Assembly (NCBI RefSeq): GCF_016863115.1
Contig: NZ_BOOG01000047.1
Location: 1 to 59,489, forward strand
Reading direction: 5' to 3'
Length of the DNA stretch: 59,489 nucleotides
From: Sphaerimonospora thailandensis
GTDB taxonomy: Bacteria; Actinomycetota; Actinomycetes; Streptosporangiales; Streptosporangiaceae
Shown: positions 44,075-52,950 of the stretch, in pieces
Layout: each line of letters begins with the position of its first letter
Position numbering within the stretch: position 1 is the first letter of the stretch
Notes under the pieces: generated by a model
What the model saw: only the letters and a program-made list of their open reading frames with translations
What the model was told of the DNA's origin: nothing
Databases searched by the model: none
Program-made: the position numbers and the translations under genes

Positions 44075-44887
44075 TCACGAAGGGCGACAGAGGATCTCTC
44101 CGTGCAGGACGCTGAACCAGCCGTCCTCATGGGCGCCCCACTCCCGCCAGGCGTCCGCGATCCGCCGCAGATCCTCCAGCGTGGCATGCCCGCCCTCCAC
44201 GGCCAGCCGCGCGTAGGAGGACTGGAGGGTGCGGTCCGCCCACAGCCCGCTCCACCAGGCCCGATCCTCTGGGGTGGTGTAACACCAGGTGGCCGAGGAG
44301 GACCTGATCTCGGTGAAGCCCGCCCGCCGGGCCCAGGAGCGCAGCCGCCGTCCGGCGTCGGGCTCCCCGCCGTTGGCGCGGGCGACGCGGTGGTAGAGAT
44401 CGAGCCAGTCGTCCAGTCCGGGCACGCGGGGGTACCAGACCATCCCGGCGTAGTCGCTGTCGCGTGCCGCGACGACCCCGCCCGGCCTGCACACCCGGCG
44501 CATCTCGCGCAGCGCTCCCACCGGATCCGCGACGTGCTGCAGCACCTGGTGGGCGTGCACGACGCAGAAGGAATCGTCCGGGTGGCCGAGCGCGTGGACG
44601 TCGGCGGTCTCGAACCGGACGTTGGTCAGGCCGCGTCCGCCGGTCTCGCGGCGGGCCTGCTCCAGGACGCCGGGCTCCACGTCGACCCCGACGACCTCGC
44701 CCTCGGGCACCAGCTCGGCCAGGTTCGCGGTGATCGTACCCGGACCGCATCCGATGTCCAGGATCCGCATGTGCGGCTCCAGCTCCTCGAGCAGGTACGC
44801 CGCGGAGTTGGCGGCGGTGCGCCAGCGGTGGGAACGCAGGACGGACTCATGGTGGCCGTGGGTGTACACGGCGGTTTCACGTGCCAT
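44075..44887 (-). CDS. Class I SAM-dependent methyltransferase
   Basis: A 270-residue protein from the ATG at 44887. It has MRILDIGCGPGTITANLA (motif I), VVGVDVEPGVLEQAR, VRFETADVHALG and RRVCRPGGVVAARDSDY, the UbiE/COQ5-like arrangement. A specific arsenite methyltransferase (ArsM) is not indicated, since the four conserved cysteines of ArsM are missing. The gene is divergent from the trpB-like gene. Its substrate is unknown; an indole or tryptophan derivative fits the neighbours. Confidence 0.8.
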   Translation of the reverse strand: MARETAVYTHGHHESVLRSHRWRTAANSAAYLLEELEPHMRILDIGCGPGTITANLAELVPEGEVVGVDVEPGVLEQARRETGGRGLTNVRFETADVHALGHPDDSFCVVHAHQVLQHVADPVGALREMRRVCRPGGVVAARDSDYAGMVWYPRVPGLDDWLDLYHRVARANGGEPDAGRRLRSWARRAGFTEIRSSSATWCYTTPEDRAWWSGLWADRTLQSSYARLAVEGGHATLEDLRRIADAWREWGAHEDGWFSVLHGEILCRPS

Positions 44888-45090
44888 GCTGCCAACACTG
44901 ACACGCATCTCGCCATTCGAGCAATTGCGTATTGATATATGAGACAAACTAGACGATCAACGCTGAGACGAAACCGACCTTCAGCTGGGCAGGCGGGAGG
45001 CCGGGCACGAGAACGGCTGCCGCGCGCCGGCGAGCGGGGCCGGCCGGGGTGGCGCGTCCCACGCTGTCCATGCCACACTCACTGTTATAG

Positions 45091-45106
45091 AACTCTGAAC
45101 AGAGTT
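45091..45106. promoter_or_regulatory. Palindromic operator with flanking direct repeats before trpB
   Basis: AACTCTGAACAGAGTT has perfect seven-base arms. The direct repeat GTTATAGAAC occurs at 45084-45093 and 45104-45113, 20 bases apart, that is two helical turns. It lies 22 bases before the trpB start, where a GntR/HutC regulator commonly binds. The GntR gene at the end of this operon is the likely ligand. Confidence 0.6.
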
Positions 45107-45127
45107 ATAGAACGAGGTGAGCGTGGG

Positions 45128-46333
45128 ATGCGAGATGTGCCGCCATGGCGTGAGCCCGTACCGGCGACCGGGACGATGGGCGAGCCCCGGGCGCGGGGCC
45201 GGTTCGGCGAGTACGGCGGGCGGTACGCGCCGGAGTCCCTGGTGGAGGCGTGCCGCGAGGTGGACGAGGCGTTCCGGGAGGCGCGGGCGGATCCGGGCTT
45301 CCGCGGCGCCCTGGCGGAACTGCTCGCCCTGCACGCCGGACGGCCGACCCCGCTCACACCGGCCCGGCGGCTGTCGCAGGAGCTGGGCGTGCGGCTGTAC
45401 CTCAAGCGCGAGGACCTCACCCACACCGGATCGCACAAAATCAACAACGTGCTGGGCCAGGGCCTGCTCGCCGCGCGGATGGGACGGCGCAGACTGATCG
45501 CCGAGACGGGAGCGGGCCAGCACGGGGTGGCCACCGCGACCGCCGCCGCGCTGCTCGGGCTCGAGGCCACGGTCTTCATGGGCGAGCGCGACATCGAGCG
45601 GCAGGCGCTGAACGTCTTCCGGATGCGCATGCTGGGGGCCGAGGTGGTCCCGGTCACCACGGGCAGCCGAACGCTCAAGGACGCGACCAGCGAGGCCATG
45701 CGGCACTGGGTGGGCGTCACCGGCGAGTCCCACTACTGCGTCGGCTCGGTCATCGGGCCGGATCCGTACCCGTGGATGGTCAGGGAGTTCCAGCGGGTCA
45801 TCGGCGACGAGGCCCGCGGGCAGTGCGCCGCCGAGTTGCGGACCGGCGTGCCGGACCACGTGGTCGCGTGCGTCGGCGGCGGCTCCAACGCGGCCGGCAC
45901 GTTCGCCGGCTTCGCCGACACCGCGGCGCGCTTCGTCGGCGTCGAGGCGGAGGGCGGCGCCGGGGCGGCCCGCGGCAGGCTCGGCGTCCTGCACGGCTGC
46001 CGCTCGCTGTTCCTGCAGGACGACGACGGGCAGATCGTCGAGGGGCGCTCCATCGCCGCCGGGCTCGACTACCCGGGGGTCGGCCCGGAGCACGCCCACC
46101 TGCGCGACCTGGGCCGCGCCCGGTATGTCACGGTGACCGACGAGGAGGCGGTCGGCGCGGCGGTACGGCTGGCGCGCACCGAGGGCATCGTCCCGGCGCT
46201 CGAATCGGCGCACGCCCTCGCCTGGGTGATCCGCGCGGCGGGCGGCGGCGACCTGCCCGCCGGATCGACGGTCCTGATGACGCTGTCCGGCCGGGGCGAC
46301 AAGGACGTCTCAACCCTGAAGGAGCTGCTGTGA
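45128..46333 (+). CDS. trpB: Tryptophan synthase beta subunit
   Basis: A 401-residue PLP enzyme joining indole and serine. GRFGEYGGRYAPESLV, THTGSHKINN with the PLP lysine (Lys104), ETGAGQHGVA, GEYHYCVGSV-like SHYCVGSVIGPDPYPWMV and a GGGSNA phosphate loop are present. ATG at 45128. Unlike the usual trpCBA order it is free-standing and starts a trpB-trpA-gntR operon. A duplicate trp pair can raise tryptophan supply for a secondary metabolite or make a tryptophan analogue. The operator before it implies substrate-responsive control. Confidence 0.9.
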   Translation: MRDVPPWREPVPATGTMGEPRARGRFGEYGGRYAPESLVEACREVDEAFREARADPGFRGALAELLALHAGRPTPLTPARRLSQELGVRLYLKREDLTHTGSHKINNVLGQGLLAARMGRRRLIAETGAGQHGVATATAAALLGLEATVFMGERDIERQALNVFRMRMLGAEVVPVTTGSRTLKDATSEAMRHWVGVTGESHYCVGSVIGPDPYPWMVREFQRVIGDEARGQCAAELRTGVPDHVVACVGGGSNAAGTFAGFADTAARFVGVEAEGGAGAARGRLGVLHGCRSLFLQDDDGQIVEGRSIAAGLDYPGVGPEHAHLRDLGRARYVTVTDEEAVGAAVRLARTEGIVPALESAHALAWVIRAAGGGDLPAGSTVLMTLSGRGDKDVSTLKELL

Positions 46334-47169
46334 CGAACCCCACCCTGGCCGCGGGCGCGGTCGAACGCCACCTGCGCGCCCGCCGGGACACCGGCCGCGG
46401 TCTGCTCATGCCGTACGTCACCGGGGGGATCACGCCCGGCTGGACGGACTACCTGCGGGCGTTCGCCGAAGCCGGGGCGGACGCGATCGAGGTCGGCCTG
46501 CCGTTCTCCGACCCCACGCTCGACGGCGTCACCATCCAGCAGGCGAGCGAGACGGCACTGGCCCGGGGGGCGAGCACCCGCCGGATCCTCGCCGACCTGG
46601 CCGACCTCGCCGAGGCCCGGGACCTGGGCGTGCCGCTGGTCGCCAGCACCTACTACAACCTGGTGCTGCACGACGGCCCCGAGGCGTTCTGCGCCGCGCT
46701 GCGCCGGGCCGGCGTCGGCGGCCTGATCGTGCCCGACCTGCCGGTGCACGAGGCGGACGAGCTGACGGACGTGGCCGCCGCCGCCGGGATCGAGCTGGTC
46801 CTGCTGGCGTCGCCGGCGACGCCGCGGCCGCGGCTGGCGGAGATCTCACGCCGCAGCCGCGGATTCGTCTACGCGGTGTCGCTGATGGGCACCACCGGCG
46901 AGCGGGCCGCCCTCGCCGCTTCGGCGGCGGAGCTCACCGAGCGGATCAGGCGCGTCACCGACCGGCCGGTCTTGCTAGGATTTGGCATTTCCACGCCTGA
47001 CCAGGCGCGGGAGGCCGGCCGGTACGCCGACGGCGTGGTGGTCGGCGCCGCGGTCATGCGGCGGGTGCTCGACGGGGCGGGGCCGGACGACCTGCGGGCC
47101 TTCCTCACGACCCTGCGCCGGGCCCTCGGCTCAGGTTCGGAAGACCAGGAGTGTGACGCACCACGATGA
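46330..47169 (+). CDS. trpA: Tryptophan synthase alpha subunit
   Basis: A 279-residue TIM barrel that cleaves indole-3-glycerol phosphate to indole. GTG start overlaps the trpB stop (GTGA). AIEVGLPFSDP holds the catalytic Glu54 and DG-x-x-I-Q the catalytic Asp; FVYAVSLMGTTGERA and GFGISTPDQAREAGRYADGVVVGAA are the phosphate site. It appears complete, so the channel complex with TrpB should form. Confidence 0.88.
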   Translation: MTNPTLAAGAVERHLRARRDTGRGLLMPYVTGGITPGWTDYLRAFAEAGADAIEVGLPFSDPTLDGVTIQQASETALARGASTRRILADLADLAEARDLGVPLVASTYYNLVLHDGPEAFCAALRRAGVGGLIVPDLPVHEADELTDVAAAAGIELVLLASPATPRPRLAEISRRSRGFVYAVSLMGTTGERAALAASAAELTERIRRVTDRPVLLGFGISTPDQAREAGRYADGVVVGAAVMRRVLDGAGPDDLRAFLTTLRRALGSGSEDQECDAPR

Positions 47170-47921
47170 TCCCCGACGCCGGGCACGAGGCGAGATACCG
47201 CGCCATCGCCGCCGACCTCGCCGCGAAGATCCGGTCGGGACACTACGCCCCCGGCGAGGCGCTGCCCTCGCAACGGGAGCTGAGCGCCTCCTACGGGGTG
47301 ACCCTCATGACGCTGCGCCAGGCGTTACGGGAGCTCAGCGACGAGAGGCTGATCGTGCAGCGGCACGGCAAGGGCACGTTCGTGGCCCCGCCCCACCTGG
47401 CGTACCCGCTCGGGTCGCTCCGCAGTCTGGCCGACGATCTGCGGGAACAGGGCCACGACGTGCGCACCGTGGTGGCCGGGCGGGCGATGCGCCGGGCTCC
47501 CGCCCGGATCGCCGCGGAGCTGCGGCTGCGCCCCGGCGACACCGCCCTGCGGCTGGAGCGGGTCCGCGAGTTCGCGGGCCGTCCCGCCGTTCACCAGGTG
47601 TCCTGGATCCGTCGGCCGGTGGCCGACCAGATCCGCGACCGCGACTTCACCGCCGTCTCCCTCTACACGGCGCTCGCCGAAGCGGGAGTGGCGGTCGCCC
47701 GGGCGTCCGAGGTGGTCCGGCCCGGGCTGCTCGACCCCGCCGCCGCGCGCCGCCTTCACGAGCCTGAGGGCAGTGCCGTGCTCGTCAGCATCCGGATCGC
47801 CTATACGCCCGACGCCGTTCCCGTCGTGTCCGACCATGCCACGATCCTGGGCACCATGATGGAGATCCGCACCGAACGCGCCGCCACCGGGCTCTCCCTC
47901 ACCTGGGGCGCCACCAGCTGA
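47166..47921 (+). CDS. GntR-family (HutC-type) regulator of the trpBA operon
   Basis: A 251-residue regulator whose ATG overlaps the trpA stop (ATGA). The N-terminal winged helix (YRAIAADLAAKIRSGHYAPGEALPSQRELSASYGV) is GntR. The C-terminal UTRA ligand domain follows from about residue 95. HutC-type members sense small molecules such as sugars or amino acid derivatives. Co-translation with trpA suggests autoregulation through the palindrome at 45091-45106. Confidence 0.85.
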   Translation: MIPDAGHEARYRAIAADLAAKIRSGHYAPGEALPSQRELSASYGVTLMTLRQALRELSDERLIVQRHGKGTFVAPPHLAYPLGSLRSLADDLREQGHDVRTVVAGRAMRRAPARIAAELRLRPGDTALRLERVREFAGRPAVHQVSWIRRPVADQIRDRDFTAVSLYTALAEAGVAVARASEVVRPGLLDPAAARRLHEPEGSAVLVSIRIAYTPDAVPVVSDHATILGTMMEIRTERAATGLSLTWGATS

Positions 47922-47963
47922 GAACGACTGCGCGACCGCGAGGTGACGGAACGCGTCGAGAAC

Positions 47964-50885
47964 TCATTCCGGCAGGCCGAGAACCGTCCACGGCTCCCCG
48001 GTGCCCTCCTGTGTCTCCTGATCCAGAGACTGCTCAGCCCAGATGACCTTGCCGCGCCGGGTGTAGCGGGTGCCCCAACGCTCGCTGAGCTGGGCGACAA
48101 GGAAGAGTCCCCGTCCTCCCTCATCGGTGGCGACGGCCCGGCGCGGATGAGGAGAGGTGTCGCTGGCGTCGAACACCTCGCAGATCAGCGTCCGGTCCAG
48201 GAGCAGGCGCGCGCGGATGGGTTCGGCTCCGTAACGGATCGCGTTGGTGACCAGCTCGCTGAAGATCAGCTCGGTGGTGAAGACCAGATCGTCCAGGTTC
48301 CAGTCCGACAGCTGCCGCGCGGCCTCGGCCCGTACGCGACGGACCGCCGCAGGATCGGCCGGCAGGTCCCAGTAGGCGATGTGGCCGGGTGACAGTGCCC
48401 GGGTGCATGCCGCCAGCACGATGACGTCGTCGCGGCACCGGCCGTGCGGCAGGACGGACAGCGCGGAGGCGCAGGTCTCCTCGGCGGTGCGGCCGGGATC
48501 GGTGTCCAGCGCCTGGCGCAGGCGCTGCGTTCCGATGCGCGGGTCGGCCGGGTCGTCGGCGAGCAGCCCGCCGGTGTAGAGGACGAGCCTGCTGCCCTCG
48601 GGAAGGCTGAGTTCGGTCGTCTCGAAGGGCGGCCCTCCCCGGCCCAGCGGTGGCCCGGCACGGGTGTGCAGGAGTTTCACGGTGCCGTCGGGGCCGACCA
48701 CGGCGGGCGGGGGGTGGCCCGCCGAGGCCAGGCCGCAGCACTGACTGGTCGGGTCGTAGACGGCGTACAAGCAGGTCGTGCCGGTCGCGGCGTCGCCGGC
48801 ACGACCCAGCGTGGTGTCTTCGGCGATGTCGCCGAGCAGCCCGGCGGCATCGTCGCCGGCCTGCTCGGCCTGCTCGACCACGAGTCGACAGACCAGGTCG
48901 TCGAGATGAGCGAGGATCTCCTCAGGCGGCAGGTCGAGCGCGGAGAAGTTGCTGATCGTGGTGCGCAGCCGTCCCATGGCGGCCGCGGCCTGCAATCCGC
49001 TGCCGGCGACCTCGCCCACCACCAGGGCGACACGCGCACCCGACAGGGGGATGACGTCGAACCAGGCATAGCCGGCCGCCTCGTAGGCGAGCTGGTAGCG
49101 GTAGGCGGCCTCGACCGCGTTCTGCTCGGGCAGGCGCCGGGGCAGCATGGCGCGCTGCAGGGCCAGCGCGGTGGCATGCTCGCGAGTGAAGCGGCGGGCA
49201 TTGTCGATGCAGACCCCGGTGCGAGCGCTGAGCTGTTCGGCAAGAGACAGGTCGTCGTCGGCGAACGGTGTGGCCCGCCGCAGGAAGGTGACCACACCCA
49301 GAATGTTGCCGTGCGCGCTCAGCGGGGCGGCGATGAGCGACCGGTTCTCCCCGCCCGGTCCCGGCGATAGCACCGGCCATCCCTCGGCGAGGCAGCGCGC
49401 CTGCGACGACGACGGAGGGTAACGGACCAGCTGCCCTCGGGAGGCGGAAAGGCCCGGGGTGCCGTCGGCGCCCCGGATCGCGACGCGGCGCAGATCTGCC
49501 GACGGGGCGTCGGCCTCCTGGCCCCGCAGGACGGACTCGGCGAGGTCGACCGTGACCAGGTCGGCGAAGCGGGAGACGGTCGCCTCGGCGAGCTCTTCGG
49601 CCGTCCGCACCACATCCAGCGTCTGACCGATCCCCATTGCGGCCTCGAACAGGATTCGCAGCCGCCTCCTGGCCGAGGCGGCCAGGCGCCCGACACCCGG
49701 CTCACCGGCCAGCAGCAGCCAAGGATCTTCGTAAGAACCATGTTGCACCGGCATTTCAGGCACCGGCGCCGCCTCCGGTCGCCGGCCCGTCTCAGCGACG
49801 CCAGGCTTCGTCGCGGCCGCGACCGTCTTCGCCGCTTCCGCCGCGCCGATCTCGGAGACCGGGCCCACCGAGCCCACCGTGCCCATCGTGCCCATCGGGC
49901 CCTCGATGGGTGCCGGCGGCGCGAGGAAAGGCAGGTCCGCCATCGGCTCCCACGGACCACCCTCGATCCTCACCTGCGCGAGGACGCCGACCACCCCGGC
50001 GGATTCGATTCTCGGCACCGAGCGGAGCACGGCCACCCGGCCACCGGAGAGCGGCACCTGGACGGCGGCACGCTGCCCACGGGCGATCAACTCCACCGCC
50101 CTGTCTTCCAGCAGGACGCGATCACCGGGGGTCAGCTCACCCGGAGGCAGGCCCCCGCCCGGCAGCGGGCGCGGCATCGCTTCGGTGCGAAGGAAGGCCT
50201 GGAGCAGGTCGCGTTCCCGCTCGCTGCTGTGCTCGAGCAGCCGTCGTTCGATGGCATCGGCCACCCGTTGGGCCAGCATGCCCATCGCCGGATGCTCCCG
50301 CCCGATCAAGCAGACGACGGCCACAGCGCCCCTCACCTGTCCGGTGAGCGGGTCCAGCACCGGAACGCCGGTCGCAGCGAACGGCTGCAGACACGCGGAG
50401 AGGTGATCGAATCCGGACGCGGGGAAAGGCAGCCTCTCCCGTAGCGCACCGGCGAAGGCGTTGGTGCCGACGAACTCTTCGGCGTAGCTGACTCCGGGCC
50501 AGTGATGCCGCGCGTCCAGCTCCCTCGACAGCGCTCTGTCGCCGGTACGAAGCAGCAGCAGCCTCGCCTTCTCATCACCCAACAGCAAGGCCGCGTCCGC
50601 GTCCGCGAGGACGGGCAGCACGCGTTCGACCACCGGACGGGCCGCCCGGACCAGCGGGCCGTCCCAGTCCAGTTCCACGGGATCCCCGAAATCAAGCGTT
50701 CCCGGGGCCAGGCCCGCCGCCCGGCATCGCCGCCACGACCGGAGAATGGCAGGACGCACCCGCCCCTCGACCGGTTCCCGATCGAAGAAGCACTCCACAA
50801 TCCGCTCGTCAGGCTGTAGAAGACCTTCTCGGGCGGCTTGCGGCCAGGTCACTGCAAATGCATCTCCCCGATTGCGGACCCCCAC
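47964..50885 (-). CDS. Multi-domain GAF-SpoIIE phosphatase-HATPase regulator
   Basis: A 973-residue protein (GTG at 50885; GTG at 50852 behind GGGGAGA is the alternative). The first part resembles the AcoR/DhaR-type GAF domain (SYAEEFVGTNAFAGALRERLPF). A second GAF occupies about 400-560. A SpoIIE/PP2C domain follows (LQRAMLPRRLPEQNAVEAAYRYQLA), and a HATPase domain closes it (SELVTNAIRYG). The PP2C metal motif normally GGDWYDV appears as AGYAWFDV, and GDVxGxG as GEVAGSG. The C-terminal kinase box is normal. So anti-sigma kinase-like function seems kept while phosphatase activity may be reduced. Confidence 0.75.
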   Translation of the reverse strand: MGVRNRGDAFAVTWPQAAREGLLQPDERIVECFFDREPVEGRVRPAILRSWRRCRAAGLAPGTLDFGDPVELDWDGPLVRAARPVVERVLPVLADADAALLLGDEKARLLLLRTGDRALSRELDARHHWPGVSYAEEFVGTNAFAGALRERLPFPASGFDHLSACLQPFAATGVPVLDPLTGQVRGAVAVVCLIGREHPAMGMLAQRVADAIERRLLEHSSERERDLLQAFLRTEAMPRPLPGGGLPPGELTPGDRVLLEDRAVELIARGQRAAVQVPLSGGRVAVLRSVPRIESAGVVGVLAQVRIEGGPWEPMADLPFLAPPAPIEGPMGTMGTVGSVGPVSEIGAAEAAKTVAAATKPGVAETGRRPEAAPVPEMPVQHGSYEDPWLLLAGEPGVGRLAASARRRLRILFEAAMGIGQTLDVVRTAEELAEATVSRFADLVTVDLAESVLRGQEADAPSADLRRVAIRGADGTPGLSASRGQLVRYPPSSSQARCLAEGWPVLSPGPGGENRSLIAAPLSAHGNILGVVTFLRRATPFADDDLSLAEQLSARTGVCIDNARRFTREHATALALQRAMLPRRLPEQNAVEAAYRYQLAYEAAGYAWFDVIPLSGARVALVVGEVAGSGLQAAAAMGRLRTTISNFSALDLPPEEILAHLDDLVCRLVVEQAEQAGDDAAGLLGDIAEDTTLGRAGDAATGTTCLYAVYDPTSQCCGLASAGHPPPAVVGPDGTVKLLHTRAGPPLGRGGPPFETTELSLPEGSRLVLYTGGLLADDPADPRIGTQRLRQALDTDPGRTAEETCASALSVLPHGRCRDDVIVLAACTRALSPGHIAYWDLPADPAAVRRVRAEAARQLSDWNLDDLVFTTELIFSELVTNAIRYGAEPIRARLLLDRTLICEVFDASDTSPHPRRAVATDEGGRGLFLVAQLSERWGTRYTRRGKVIWAEQSLDQETQEGTGEPWTVLGLPE

Positions 50886-51082
50886 CCCTCACACCTTAAA
50901 CCGTATACGTCACATATCAACCCAAAACGGTAAATGACCCGATCATTGCCAAATACAGTCAATCGCGTCGGGGATCCGCGAAAACCGGCACAGTCACCGA
51001 GCCGAGATGACAGCACCGGGCATGATCATCCGCAACTTGAAGCCACTCGGACAGATCTGGACGGCCGGACCTTCATGCTCTC
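50886..51082. promoter_or_regulatory. AT-richer region upstream of the SpoIIE regulator
   Basis: This gap contains AAACCGTATACGTCAC and several A/T runs, and no gene. It is the likely promoter of the minus-strand regulator. Confidence 0.35.
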
Positions 51083-52195
51083 TCAGCCGGTGTGAAGGAT
51101 CCGAAAGCGATCGGGTTCCGCCGGATCTCGATCGACGACCTGGATCGGCGGCCAAGCCCATTGCCGAACGTTGATGCCCGGCGTGCGGGAGAACTGGATC
51201 TGCCCGCGGGTGCCTTCGACTGCGACGCGCGGCCAGGATCCGGCGATGCGCGTCCGGTCCGCGCCGTGAGAACGCAGCACATCAGCGAGGACGGCGACCG
51301 TGTCGTAACCCTCGAAGGCGACGAAGGAGGGTGCTTCGGCCAGCCGCTCGCGCAGGGCCCTCTCGACTCGGGCACCGAGTGGGCTGAGACGCTCGGGCAG
51401 GTAGCGCAAGAACGGGATCGCGGCGCTGTCGTCGCCCAGCAACATCGCCCATTGGGCGAACTCCGGTTGCCCGGCCGGAGCACCGATCATGATCTCCGCG
51501 AGGCGCCGGTCTCGGCGGACAGACGTGACGATCGACACCGCCGGCTCCGGGTGGCCGACCAGAAGCAGGAGGGCTGTCGCGTGATTTCCGACGAGTACGT
51601 CGCACACGACCGCGGGGGCCAGCGCGCGCATGTCGAGTTCGATGACGGTGCCGCCCCGTGGAGCGAGGTAGTCACGCAGAATTCGGGCCCCCGACGCCCA
51701 GTAGACACTCGACTCGGCTGCTACGGCGATGCGCCTGTGGCCCGCGCTGAGGAGGAAGTCCGCGTAGATCCGCCAGCTGTGGGACTGCGCGGGGGCGAGG
51801 CGCGCGACCCATTCCGTCGGTTGTTCGGTGAGCGCGTCGAGAACCGCCGACGAGCAGAGAAACGGCAGGCCGAGGGCGTCGGCCCTGGCGGCGGCGGCGC
51901 GAGCGACGACGCTGTGATACTCCCCCGCCAGGGCGGCCACGCCCAGGCGGGCCAATTCATCGACGGCCGCCGCGGCCCTCTGCGGATCGGCCGCGGTGTC
52001 TCGGACCACCAGCTCGAGTGGTCTTCCGCCGATCCCGCCGGCGTCATTGACTTCGCGAACGGCCAACTCGAGTCCGGCGAGCAGGTGCCGGCCTGCCTCG
52101 ACCCAGCCAGGCCGACTCAGCGGAACGAGAGCACCGATCTGGACCGTTGATCCGTCAGTCCGCTCCGTTCCAGATGGCGACGGTGACGTGTTCAT
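51083..52195 (-). CDS. Periplasmic-binding-protein-like (Leu/Ile/Val type), no signal peptide
   Basis: A 370-residue protein with the two-lobe pattern of Peripla_BP_6 (VQIGALVPLSRPGWVEAGRHLLAGLELAVREVND, then LELVVRDTAADPQ). It lacks any signal peptide or lipobox. This suggests a cytosolic sensor rather than an uptake lipoprotein. Such domains are often detached and used as ligand-binding modules. No transporter lies nearby. Confidence 0.7.
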   Translation of the reverse strand: MNTSPSPSGTERTDGSTVQIGALVPLSRPGWVEAGRHLLAGLELAVREVNDAGGIGGRPLELVVRDTAADPQRAAAAVDELARLGVAALAGEYHSVVARAAAARADALGLPFLCSSAVLDALTEQPTEWVARLAPAQSHSWRIYADFLLSAGHRRIAVAAESSVYWASGARILRDYLAPRGGTVIELDMRALAPAVVCDVLVGNHATALLLLVGHPEPAVSIVTSVRRDRRLAEIMIGAPAGQPEFAQWAMLLGDDSAAIPFLRYLPERLSPLGARVERALRERLAEAPSFVAFEGYDTVAVLADVLRSHGADRTRIAGSWPRVAVEGTRGQIQFSRTPGINVRQWAWPPIQVVDRDPAEPDRFRILHTG

Positions 52196-52293
52196 GCGTT
52201 GGCGCCTCCCGTGTGACGATTCATGGATGATCGCAAGATCCGCAAGGGCCGCCTACCGCTTCCAGGTCCCGTCGTCGTCACGTGAGGAACTGG

Positions 52294-52677
52294 TCAGAGG
52301 GGCTGGAGCCGGGTGTGCAGGAGACAGAACTCGTTGCCTTCCGGGTCGGCCAGGACGTGCCAGCTCTCGGTGCCGGTCTGGCCGACGTCGACGGGCCTGG
52401 CCCCGAGAGCGAGCAGCCGCTCCAGCTCGGCGTCCTGGTCGCGGTCGGTGGCGTTGACGTCAATGTGCAGTCGGAGCTTCCCGGCCCGCGGGTCACCGCT
52501 GGGGCTGAGGATGAGAGTGGGCTGCGGGCCGCCGAAGCCGACGCCGGGCGGACCGATCTCGATGCTTCCGTCGTCTTCCCGGCCGAGTTCGACGTAGCCG
52601 AGGACCTTGCTCCAGAATTCGGCGAGCCGGGCGGGGTCGGCGGCGTCGATGACCAACTCACTGATGCGGCATGCCAT
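52294..52677 (-). CDS. VOC-family (glyoxalase/bleomycin-resistance-like) protein
   Basis: A 127-residue single VOC domain: RISELVIDAADPARLAEFWSKVLGY at the start, KLRLHIDVNATD in the middle and WHVLADPEGNEFCLLH at the end, which brings in the usual metal-site Glu/His. It may be an isomerase, dioxygenase or binding protein. The substrate is unknown. Confidence 0.8.
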   Translation of the reverse strand: MACRISELVIDAADPARLAEFWSKVLGYVELGREDDGSIEIGPPGVGFGGPQPTLILSPSGDPRAGKLRLHIDVNATDRDQDAELERLLALGARPVDVGQTGTESWHVLADPEGNEFCLLHTRLQPL

Positions 52678-52950
52678 GCCCGACAGTGTACGGAGACAAC
52701 CCGAAAGTCGATCGTCGGCCGTGTGATCTTCCGACGGGCCGGATTTCCCGGGGTGTCGGTGCGACTCGTTCCACCAGGTACACGCGATTGAGCGCGCCCA
52801 ACCGCGCCGTTGAGATACAAGGAACTGCGACGTTCGAGGAGGGAACCCGACTCCACGGGCCGCTCGCCGGTCGAACGCTCATCGATGCCGGGTCTGTCCG
52901 CCGCGAGAAATCCTTCCACCGTGAGCGGCAGGCATTGAGATCATGGGCAG

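Noticed and set aside
44075-44887. Arsenite methyltransferase ArsM
   Set aside because: The SAM fold is clear, but the conserved ArsM cysteines are absent and the gene is outside the arsenic region next to trp genes.
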